NCBI GenBank assembly: GCA_035512195.1
Contig: DATKEK010000335.1
Span: 1 to 5,126 of the forward strand
DNA from: DATKEK01 sp035512195
GTDB taxonomy: Bacteria > Pseudomonadota > Gammaproteobacteria > Burkholderiales > Eutrophovitaceae
Length of the DNA: 5,126 nt
Reading direction: 5' to 3'
The position numbers were made by a program, and so were the translations under genes. This document shows, one piece after another, positions 1 to 5,126 of this stretch. The notes under the pieces were generated by a model. It was given only the letters and a program-made list of their open reading frames with translations, made no database searches and was not told the origin of the DNA. Each line of letters begins with the position of its first letter. Position 1 is the stretch's first letter.

Positions 1-42
1 TTTTTCTTGGTGTCCTTGGTGTCCTTGGTGTCCTTGGTGGTG
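1..42 (+). repeat. Tandem 9-bp repeat, cttggtgtc x3 plus a diverged unit
   Basis: Three perfect consecutive copies of cttggtgtc occupy 6-14, 15-23 and 24-32. A fourth unit, cttggtggtg, follows at 33-42 and keeps the first seven bases. Runs of T (1-5) and A (43-48) border the array. The unit length is a multiple of three, but the array lies just upstream of livH and no coding frame is evident across it. The word cttggtggt (33-41) recurs on the other strand at 3964-3956, beside the insertion sequence. Each junction between units, tggtgtccttggtg at 8-21, 17-30 and 26-39, resembles the target read from the bridge RNA of that insertion sequence. The repeat's function is unknown; it looks like a dispersed intergenic repeat cut by the window edge. 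Confidence 0.9.
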
Positions 43-61
43 AAAAAAGCTTTGTTCCTTT

Positions 62-67
62 AAAGGA
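62..67 (+). promoter_or_regulatory. Ribosome binding site of livH
   Basis: AAAGGA at 62-67 lies 7 nt before the GTG at 75 and decides this non-ATG start. It is the right arm of the perfect 14-bp palindrome ttcctttaaaggaa (55-68). Confidence 0.75.
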
Positions 68-74
68 AAAGCAC

Positions 75-977
75 GTGGAGTATTTCGTACAACAGCTCGT
101 GAACGGTGTGACGCTGGGCTCGATCTACGGGCTGATCGCCATTGGCTACACGATGGTGTACGGCATCCTCGGCATGATCAATTTCGCCCATGGCGACGTA
201 TACATGGTCGGCGCGTTCATTGCGCTGATCGCATTCCTCGCGCTGCTCGCACTGGGACTGACCGCGCTGCCGCTGATCCTGCTGATCGTGCTGATCGCCA
301 CCATGGTGCTGACCTCGGTCTGGGGTTGGGCGATCGAGCGCATGGCGTACCGGCCGCTGCGCGGTTCGTTCCGGCTGGCACCGCTGATCACCGCGATCGG
401 GGTGGCGATTGCACTGCAGAATTTCGTGCAGCTCTCGCAGGGCGCGCGGGTCAAGGCGCTGCCGCCGCAGATCCAGGGTGGCATCACTTTGCTCGAGGGC
501 GCGCGCATTTCCTACACCCAGATCATCGTCATCCTCACCGCCGTCGTGCTGATGGCGGCGTTCAGCTGGCTGATCGCAAAGACTGCGCTCGGCCGCGCGC
601 AGCGCGCCTGCGAGCAGGACATGAAAATGGCTTCGCTGCTGGGCGTGAACGTGGACCGCACCATCGCGACCACGTTTGTCATCGGTGCTGCCCTGGCGTC
701 GGTGGCGGGCGTCATGCACCTGCTGCTCTACGGCGTGATCGACCACTACATCGGCTTTCTCGCCGGCATCAAGGCCTTTACCGCGGCGGTGCTCGGCGGC
801 ATCGGTTCGCTGCCGGGCGCGATGCTCGGCGGCCTGCTGATCGGCCTGGTCGAAGTGTTCTGGGCGAGCTATTTTTCCGCGGAGTACAAGGACGTCGCCG
901 CGTTCTCGATCCTGGTGATCGTGCTGATCTTCATGCCTTCGGGCCTGCTTGGCAGGCCCGAGATCGAGAAGGTGTAA
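75..977 (+). CDS. livH: Branched-chain amino acid ABC transporter permease LivH
   Basis: One of the two inner-membrane permeases of a HAAT-family ABC importer, which pairs with LivM to form the path for leucine, isoleucine, valine or related substrates. The 300-aa product has the family length. Visible hallmarks are the N-terminal stretch ending in INFAHGD (residues 35-41), hydrophobic segments at about 12-33, 43-63, 64-85, 101-118, 148-168, 196-219, 246-264 and 276-292, and the cytoplasmic EAA-type coupling loop around 174-192 (RAQRACEQDMKMASLLGVN), which contacts the ATPases. The C-terminal FMPSGLLGRP is typical of the family. The start is GTG, set by AAAGGA 7 nt upstream. It is the first gene of the visible operon, 5 nt ahead of livM. 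Specificity for branched-chain amino acids is inferred from family resemblance; HAAT permeases also serve urea, amides and aromatic acids, and no binding protein is in view. Confidence 0.93.
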   Translation: MEYFVQQLVNGVTLGSIYGLIAIGYTMVYGILGMINFAHGDVYMVGAFIALIAFLALLALGLTALPLILLIVLIATMVLTSVWGWAIERMAYRPLRGSFRLAPLITAIGVAIALQNFVQLSQGARVKALPPQIQGGITLLEGARISYTQIIVILTAVVLMAAFSWLIAKTALGRAQRACEQDMKMASLLGVNVDRTIATTFVIGAALASVAGVMHLLLYGVIDHYIGFLAGIKAFTAAVLGGIGSLPGAMLGGLLIGLVEVFWASYFSAEYKDVAAFSILVIVLIFMPSGLLGRPEIEKV

Positions 978-982
978 GCGCC

Positions 983-2323
983 GTGAGCACCGCCTCTGCA
1001 ACGGGAGACATCGCGGACGCGGTGAAGGACGCGGGGCTGCTGGCGCTGGTGGCCGCGGTGCTCGCCGCGCCGATCCTGGGCCTGAAGACCGTTCCCGCGG
1101 TCGAAGGCCTGGGACTGGAAACCCGGTGGCATTTCGTGGCGATCGCGGTGGTGTGCGTGTTTATCGGCAGGCTGCTGCTGCGCCTGCTCCTGTGGCGGCC
1201 ACGGCGGGCAGCCGGTGCGCCGCCGGCGGGCGCCGTGCGCAAGTCGGTGGCGGCCTGGTTCGGCAGGATCGGCGGGCCCGCGCTGCTGCTCACGGCGCTT
1301 GCATGGCCTTTGCTGCCGACTACCGATCGCTATCTGCTGGATATCGGCATCCTGGTGATGACCTACGTGATGCTTGCGTGGGGACTGAACATCGTGGTCG
1401 GCCTCGCGGGCCTGCTGGACCTGGGCTACGTCGCCTTCTACGCGGTCGGCGCCTATTCGTACGCGCTGCTCGCGCAGCACTTCGGCTGGTCGTTCTGGCT
1501 GTGCCTGCCGGTGGCGGGCATTCTCACCGCGTTCTGGGGCATCCTGCTCGGCTTCCCGGTGCTGCGGCTGCGCGGCGACTACCTCGCGATCGTGACGCTG
1601 GCTTTCGGCGAGATCATCCGCCTGGTGCTGCTCAACTGGGATGATTTCACCGGCGGCCCGAACGGCATCTCCGGTATTCCGCGGCCTTCGTTCTTCGGCA
1701 TTCCGTTCACCGACGGTGAAGAGGGATTCGCAGCCACCTTCGGCCTGGAGTTCTCGGTCACGCACCGCATGGTGTTTCTGTACTACGTGATCCTGACCCT
1801 CGCGCTGGTCACGTTGCTGGTCACCATACGATTGCGCCGGCTGCCGATCGGCCGGGCGTGGGAAGCGTTGCGCGAGAACGAGATTGCCTGTCGTTCGCTC
1901 GGCATCAACACGCGCAACACCAAGCTTACGGCGTTTGCGATCGGCGCGATGTTCGGCGGTTTCGCCGGCTCGTTCTTCGCCACGCGCCAGGGTTTCATCA
2001 GTCCCGAGTCGTTCGTGTTCATGGAGTCGGCGCTGATCCTCGCGATCGTGGTGCTGGGTGGGCTCGGCAGCCAGCTCGGCATCGCGATCGCCGCGGTGTT
2101 GATGATCGGCGGCATCGAGGTACTGCGAAATCTCGACTGGTTGCAGGTGGTGTTCGGTGCGGGTTTCGACCCGGGCCAGTACCGCATGCTGCTGTTCGGC
2201 CTGGCCATGGTGATCATCATGGTGTGGAAGCCGCGCGGGCTGATATCTACCCGCATTCCGTCGATCGGCCTGACACAGCGCAAGGTCATCGGCGAGGATC
2301 TGGTCAGCCAGGGACGCGGATGA
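983..2323 (+). CDS. livM: Branched-chain amino acid ABC transporter permease LivM
   Basis: Second inner-membrane permease of the importer, partner of LivH. I place the start at the GTG at 983, 5 nt after the livH stop, with GAGAAGG (966-972) about 10 nt upstream. The open frame runs further upstream, but only as overlap with livH. The product is 446 aa, near the length of enterobacterial LivM. Residues 1 to about 110 form the extra N-terminal membrane region of long LivM proteins (LivHM_N/DUF3382 type), with hydrophobic stretches near 17-34 and 49-70. The permease core follows: LLDLGYVAFYAVGAY (144-158), LRLRGDYLAIVTLAFGEIIR (194-213), GGPNGISGI (224-232), the EAA-type loop around 291-314 (RAWEALRENEIACRSLGINT) and VVLGGLGSQLG (356-366). 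It ends WKPRGL followed by a polar tail. Its stop overlaps the livG start as ATGA, which implies translational coupling. Confidence 0.93.
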   Translation: MSTASATGDIADAVKDAGLLALVAAVLAAPILGLKTVPAVEGLGLETRWHFVAIAVVCVFIGRLLLRLLLWRPRRAAGAPPAGAVRKSVAAWFGRIGGPALLLTALAWPLLPTTDRYLLDIGILVMTYVMLAWGLNIVVGLAGLLDLGYVAFYAVGAYSYALLAQHFGWSFWLCLPVAGILTAFWGILLGFPVLRLRGDYLAIVTLAFGEIIRLVLLNWDDFTGGPNGISGIPRPSFFGIPFTDGEEGFAATFGLEFSVTHRMVFLYYVILTLALVTLLVTIRLRRLPIGRAWEALRENEIACRSLGINTRNTKLTAFAIGAMFGGFAGSFFATRQGFISPESFVFMESALILAIVVLGGLGSQLGIAIAAVLMIGGIEVLRNLDWLQVVFGAGFDPGQYRMLLFGLAMVIIMVWKPRGLISTRIPSIGLTQRKVIGEDLVSQGRG

Positions 2324-3165
2324 GCGACGCCATTCTCTCGGTCGAGCACCTGACCATGCGTTTCGGCGGGCTGCTGGCGATGCACGACCTTTCGTTCCAG
2401 GCGCAGCGCGGCGCGATCACCGCGCTGATCGGCCCGAACGGCGCCGGCAAGACCACGGTGTTCAACTGCATCACCGGCTTCTACCGGCCGACCGAGGGCA
2501 TGGTGACGCTGCGCCAGCGCGACGGCCGCGCGTTCCTGCTCGAGCGCATGACCGACAACGAGATCGCGCACAAGGCAAAAGTCGCGCGCACCTTTCAGAA
2601 CATCCGGTTGTTCGCCGGCATGACCCTGCTGGAGAACCTGCTGGTGGCGCAGCACAACGTGCTGATGAAAGCCTCGCTGTGGACGGTCGGCGGCATCGTC
2701 GGTCTGCCCTCGTTTCGCATCGCGCAGGATGCGGCGGTGGAGAAGTCCGTTTACTGGCTGAAGAAGATCGGCCTGCTGGATCGCGCAGACGACCCGGCCG
2801 GCGACCTGCCGTACGGCGAACAGCGCAAACTGGAAGTGGCACGCGCGATGTGCATCGAACCCGAACTGCTGTGCCTGGACGAACCGGCGGCCGGCCTCAA
2901 CCCGCGCGAGACCGCGGAGCTGACAGAACTGCTGGATGGCATCCGCAAGGAACATAAGGCATCCGTTCTGCTGATCGAGCACGACATGTCTCTGGTGATG
3001 AACATCTCCGACCACGTCATCGTGCTCGACTACGGCGAGAAGATCTGCGATGGCCCACCCGGCCAGGTGAGGGACGATCCGCGTGTGATCGCCGCATATC
3101 TTGGCGTGGAGGACGAAGAAGTCGAGGAAGTCGAGCAGGCGCTGGAGCGGGAGGCAGGGCAGTGA
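2320..3165 (+). CDS. livG: Branched-chain amino acid ABC transporter ATP-binding protein LivG
   Basis: Cytoplasmic ATPase that powers the LivHM permease together with LivF. The 281-aa product shows the full nucleotide-binding domain: Walker A GPNGAGKT (38-45), Q-loop TFQN with Q93, the LivG-type signature PYGEQ (164-168) in place of LSGGQ, Walker B LLCLDEP with D187 and E188, the D-loop region AAGLNP (190-195) and the H-loop LIEHDM with H221. The NIRLFAGMTLLENLLVAQ segment (94-111) is characteristic of LivG rather than LivF. The ATG overlaps the livM stop and has AGGGA 5 nt upstream. The protein is longer than E. coli LivG (about 255 aa), through a glutamate-rich tail after AYLG (about residues 263-281). 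From memory such acidic tails are common in other proteobacterial LivG proteins, so it is probably a clade trait. It overlaps livF by 4 nt. Confidence 0.94.
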   Translation: MSDAILSVEHLTMRFGGLLAMHDLSFQAQRGAITALIGPNGAGKTTVFNCITGFYRPTEGMVTLRQRDGRAFLLERMTDNEIAHKAKVARTFQNIRLFAGMTLLENLLVAQHNVLMKASLWTVGGIVGLPSFRIAQDAAVEKSVYWLKKIGLLDRADDPAGDLPYGEQRKLEVARAMCIEPELLCLDEPAAGLNPRETAELTELLDGIRKEHKASVLLIEHDMSLVMNISDHVIVLDYGEKICDGPPGQVRDDPRVIAAYLGVEDEEVEEVEQALEREAGQ

Positions 3166-3887
3166 ACCGGCCGCTGCTGGCGGTGCGCGGGGTCGAGGCC
3201 TGGTATGGCCAGGTGCGCGCGCTCAAGGGCGTCGACCTGGACGTGCACGAAGGCGAGATCGTCACCATGATCGGAGCGAACGGTGCGGGGAAATCGACGC
3301 TGATGATGACGATCTGCGGCGAACCGCGTGCGCGTTCCGGTTCGATCGAATTCGACGGCAAGGACATCGCCGCCATGCCGACGCACGAAATCATGCGACT
3401 GGGCCTGGCGCAATCGCCGGAAGGGCGGCGCATCTTTCCGCGCATGACGGTGATGGAGAACCTGCAGATGGGCGCCGCAATCAAGGGTTTCGCGGCTTTC
3501 GCACAACACCTCGAGCGCGTGCTGGAGGTCTTCCCGCGCCTGAAGGAACGCCTGCAGTATCGCGGCGGCACGCTGTCCGGAGGGGAGCAACAGATGCTGG
3601 CGATCGCGCGCGCGCTGATGATGCGCCCGCGCCTGCTGCTGCTGGACGAGCCTTCGCTCGGACTTGCGCCGCTGCTGGTGAAACAGATTTTCGGGGTGAT
3701 CGGCGAGCTGAACAGAAACGACGGGCTGACCGTGCTGCTGGTCGAGCAGAACGCGTATCACGCGCTGCGGCTCGCGCACCGTGCCTATGTCATGGTGACC
3801 GGCGAGATCACGATGTCCGGAACCGGCCGCGAACTGCTGGCAAAACCCGAGGTGCGCGCGGCCTACCTCGAAGGCGCGCGGCACTGA
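3162..3887 (+). CDS. livF: Branched-chain amino acid ABC transporter ATP-binding protein LivF
   Basis: Second cytoplasmic ATPase of the importer, forming a heterodimer with LivG. The 241-aa product has the usual LivF length. Motifs are Walker A GANGAGKST (38-46), Q-loop AQSPEGRRIF with Q84, a canonical LSGGEQ signature (138-143), Walker B LLLLDEP with D162 and E163, then SLGLAP. The switch position reads VEQN with Q196 instead of histidine, which is normal for LivF and not a defect. The GTG start overlaps the livG stop as GTGA, and GGGAGG (3149-3154) lies 7 nt upstream. It is the last gene of the liv cluster in the window. No gene follows on the plus strand and no clear terminator is seen before the insertion sequence. 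Confidence 0.94.
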   Translation: MNRPLLAVRGVEAWYGQVRALKGVDLDVHEGEIVTMIGANGAGKSTLMMTICGEPRARSGSIEFDGKDIAAMPTHEIMRLGLAQSPEGRRIFPRMTVMENLQMGAAIKGFAAFAQHLERVLEVFPRLKERLQYRGGTLSGGEQQMLAIARALMMRPRLLLLDEPSLGLAPLLVKQIFGVIGELNRNDGLTVLLVEQNAYHALRLAHRAYVMVTGEITMSGTGRELLAKPEVRAAYLEGARH

Positions 3888-3962
3888 CGCTTCGAGGGGC
3901 GCAGAGGCGAGTGAAACAGCGGGAGCGTCGGAAGCAGGTCAAGAGAGAGACATGAACCACCA
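3888..3962. other. Spacer between livF and the insertion sequence, including the right target flank
   Basis: This 75-nt non-coding stretch separates the livF stop from the insertion-sequence end. It carries no gene. A 6-bp inverted pair (gacgct 3886-3891, agcgtc 3924-3929) encloses a 32-nt loop and lacks a T-run, so I do not call a terminator. Read on the minus strand, its distal end together with the core is CTTGGTGG followed by TTCATG (3964-3951). It matches the tandem repeat at the window start over 9 nt and is the right half of the target used by the element. Confidence 0.7.
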
Positions 3963-3979
3963 AGCAACTGCGTTTGAAG

Positions 3980-4930
3980 TCAAGCGTTCTGTGGTTCTTT
4001 CCAGGGTTGGTTCGACTTGATCATGGCGTTGAGGATGACCAGTATCTTTCGCATGCACGCGGTGATGGCCACGTAATGGTGCTTGCCTGCCTTGATCAAG
4101 CGTTGGTAGAGCGCGCGGATGACCGGATTGCAGCGCGTCGCGGTGAGTGCCGGCATGTACAGTGCCGCGCGCACCTGCGGGCGCCCGCCGCGGATGAAGC
4201 GCTTGCCGCGCGTCTTGCCCGATTCGCGCGCAAACGGCGCCAGGCCCGCGAGCGCGCCGATCTGCTTGTTGGTCAGCCGCCCCAGCTCCGGCAGCGTGAT
4301 CAGCAAGCTCTTGGCGGTGCGATCGCCGATGCCCCGAAAGCTCTTGAGCAAGTCGATCTGCGACTGATCAATGGGAGTGGATTTGAGCCACTGGTCGATC
4401 TCGGCATCCAGCGCCTTGAGCCGCTTGTCCAGAAAGGCGATCGTGGTCTGGATGTCCTTGCGCACGCGCTTGGCCTGCGCGCTGGCCAGCCGGTTTTGCT
4501 CGGCCACCCGCATGCCCATCAACTGTGCGCGCCGTGCCAGCAGCTCCGCGGCCACCTGAGACTGCTCGCCGGGCAGTGCGCGCACCGGCGGGCGGATGGC
4601 CTCGGCAAACAGCGCCAGCACCCGCGCGTCGATCGCATCGGTCTTGGCCAGGATGCCCTGGCACTTGGCAAAGTCGCGCACCTGGCGCGGGTTGATGACC
4701 GCCACCGCCAGCCCTGCAGCAGCCAGCCGGGTGGCCGCCAGGCGCCAGAACACGTTGGTGGCCTCCAGCACCACCAGCGCCGGAGCGTCCAACGCATGCA
4801 ACCGCTCGATGAGCGCGCTGCAGCCGCGCTCGTCGTTGCTCACACCCCAGGCCTGGCCTTCGGGCAACGCGTGCACATCCAGGCGATCCTTGGATACATC
4901 GATGCCGATAAAACTCTTGAACGGACTCAT
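3980..4930 (-). CDS. IS110-family transposase (DEDD/serine recombinase)
   Basis: RNA-guided recombinase that excises its element as a circle and inserts it at a site chosen by a bridge RNA. The 316-aa protein has the two family domains. The N-terminal RuvC-like DEDD domain (Transposase/DEDD_Tnp_IS110) begins FIGIDVSK, with candidate acidic residues D11, E56 (VVLEAT), D98 and D101 (KTDAIDAR). A helical linker around 125-190 is rich in Arg, Lys and Ala. The C-terminal Transposase_20 domain spans about 192-275, with FRGIGDRTA, then APFARESGKTRGKR and GGRPQVRAALYMPAL; S237 in RESGK is the likely nucleophile. As I recall the IS621 residues (D11, E60, D102, D105, S241), everything after D11 is shifted by four, so the active site looks complete. 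The ATG at 4930 is preceded by GAGGGAA (4940-4934). It is convergent with livF. Confidence 0.95.
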   Translation of the reverse strand: MSPFKSFIGIDVSKDRLDVHALPEGQAWGVSNDERGCSALIERLHALDAPALVVLEATNVFWRLAATRLAAAGLAVAVINPRQVRDFAKCQGILAKTDAIDARVLALFAEAIRPPVRALPGEQSQVAAELLARRAQLMGMRVAEQNRLASAQAKRVRKDIQTTIAFLDKRLKALDAEIDQWLKSTPIDQSQIDLLKSFRGIGDRTAKSLLITLPELGRLTNKQIGALAGLAPFARESGKTRGKRFIRGGRPQVRAALYMPALTATRCNPVIRALYQRLIKAGKHHYVAITACMRKILVILNAMIKSNQPWKEPQNA

Positions 4931-5094
4931 CGCTTCCCTCGATCCTGTCTTGCGTTAATTCGGGCTTATGCCCAGGCAACTGCTCGGATTCAGGCAAAAC
5001 AGAAGGCGGCGATCCAGCTTGGTGACGGATTGAACCAGGACACAATCGATCTACCGCCTTCCGGTTCTCAAGCCCCGTCGGACTTGAGAACACA
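4931..5094 (-). ncRNA. Candidate bridge RNA of the IS110 element
   Basis: Reading the minus strand from about 5094, three consecutive structures appear. First is a 5' hairpin with a perfect 9-bp stem, GTTCTCAAG/CTTGAGAAC (5091-5083 with 5072-5064), and a 10-nt loop. Second is a stem GAAGGCGG/CCGCCTTC (5061-5054 with 5009-5002), extended after a small bulge by GATC/GATC (5051-5048 with 5014-5011), enclosing a 33-nt loop that I read as the target-binding loop. Third is a donor-binding loop (about 4994-4945) with an inner hairpin GGGC-ATAA-GCCC (4973-4962). Guides: left target GTGTCCT (5043-5037), right target TCACCAAG (5025-5018), left donor GCAGTTGC (4983-4976), right donor GCAAG (4953-4949). 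This is the order known for the IS621 bridge RNA. Exact ends are not known; the 3' end may run into the transposase start. Confidence 0.8.
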
Positions 5095-5100
5095 ACACAA

Positions 5101-5106
5101 ATTACA
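5101..5106 (-). promoter_or_regulatory. Candidate -10 box for the bridge RNA / transposase transcript
   Basis: TGTAAT on the minus strand (5106-5101) matches TATAAT at five of six positions and lies about 10 nt before the 5' hairpin of the bridge RNA. No good -35 is visible inside the inserted element. Joining the two ends in a circle would place TTGCTT exactly 17 nt upstream. Confidence 0.5.
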
Positions 5107-5126
5107 CTACGAAACGAACATACAAG

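Larger units (their letters stand above)
3963..5126 (-). mobile_element. Complete IS110-family insertion sequence (IS110 subgroup, IS621-like)
   Basis: The element reads on the minus strand: left end at 5126, about 195 bp of non-coding DNA with a bridge RNA, transposase gene, then a short right end. I place the right end from GCAGTTG (3971-3965), followed by core CT (3964-3963). The left end is core CT (5126-5125) followed by TGTAT. Two observations support these ends. The donor-binding loop of the RNA repeats GCAGTTGC, and the flank just outside the right core pairs with the target guide. From memory the IS621 donor junction has the form ACAGTAT-CT-TGTAT, closely parallel to GCAGTTG-CT-TGTAT here. 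Length is about 1,162 bp with one core. No terminal inverted repeats are seen, as usual for this group. The element looks intact. The left flank lies outside the window. Confidence 0.85.

Noticed and set aside
1..42. CRISPR-like or minisatellite array
   Set aside because: Units are 9 bp, directly abutting and without spacers, so it is not CRISPR; it is a simple short tandem repeat.
34..64. sigma70 promoter for livH (ttggtg ... tttaaa)
   Set aside because: The spacing is 19 nt, the -10 match is weak and would place the start on top of the ribosome binding site. The real promoter is probably upstream of the window.
60..3884. Long open frames antisense to livH, livM, livG and livF (for example 60-1001, 1783-3015 and 3030-3884 on the minus strand)
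   Set aside because: They are shadows of GC-rich coding DNA: the products are low-complexity, rich in Arg, His, Gln and Ala, match no family I recognise, and lie fully opposite well-conserved genes.
75..3887. Urea (urtBCDE) or amide transporter instead of liv
   Set aside because: The LivH-like permease lacks the long N-terminal extension of UrtB and LivM has the DUF3382-type N-terminus, so liv fits better. Substrate remains unproven without the binding protein.
3886..3929. Possible terminator after livF (gacgct ... agcgtc)
   Set aside because: Only 6 bp of stem with a 32-nt loop and no following T-run.
4945..5002. Nine-bp stem CTGTTTTGC/GCAAGACAG as the fixed closing stem of the donor loop
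   Set aside because: The pairing is real (eight Watson-Crick plus one G-U) but would bury the proposed right donor guide GCAAG. An alternative CCTG/CAGG closing pair exists. I cannot choose between them without folding or covariation.
4368..5093. 241-aa minus-strand frame overlapping the 5' part of the transposase gene and the non-coding leader
   Set aside because: It is a shifted frame of the transposase with a Gly/Arg/Ala-rich product, and its N-terminal part runs through the bridge RNA structures.

Overview
The window is GC-rich with compact, overlapping genes, which suggests a proteobacterium; the sequence does not settle the class. It holds four plus-strand genes of one ABC importer operon, followed by a complete minus-strand insertion sequence of the IS110 family that lies tail-to-tail with the operon.

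Region 1-74 is intergenic. It starts with a tandem 9-bp repeat (cttggtgtc x3 plus a diverged fourth unit) and ends with a strong ribosome binding site inside a 14-bp palindrome. Region 75-3887 is livH-livM-livG-livF: two inner-membrane permeases and two ATPases of a branched-chain amino acid type (HAAT family) importer. Gene junctions are a 5-nt gap, then an ATGA overlap, then a GTGA overlap, so the genes are almost certainly co-transcribed and translationally coupled. No periplasmic binding protein (LivK/LivJ) gene lies in the window, so substrate specificity cannot be read here.

Region 3888-3962 is a short spacer with no gene and no convincing terminator. Its end is the flank of the insertion sequence and carries the same cttggtggt word, inverted, that ends the repeat at the window start. 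Region 3963-5126 is the insertion sequence: a 316-aa DEDD/serine transposase (recombinase) with all expected catalytic residues, and about 195 bp of non-coding DNA upstream of it. That non-coding DNA can be read as a bridge RNA: a 5' hairpin, a target-binding loop, then a donor-binding loop.

The most interesting result is that the guides of this RNA can be matched by eye. The donor guides match the element's own two ends. The right target guide pairs with the DNA flanking the insertion. Both target guides together match, at 13 of 14 positions, the tandem repeat at the start of this window. The element therefore appears programmed to land in a repeated intergenic sequence, copies of which bracket the liv operon. 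The window ends exactly at the predicted left core dinucleotide of the element.
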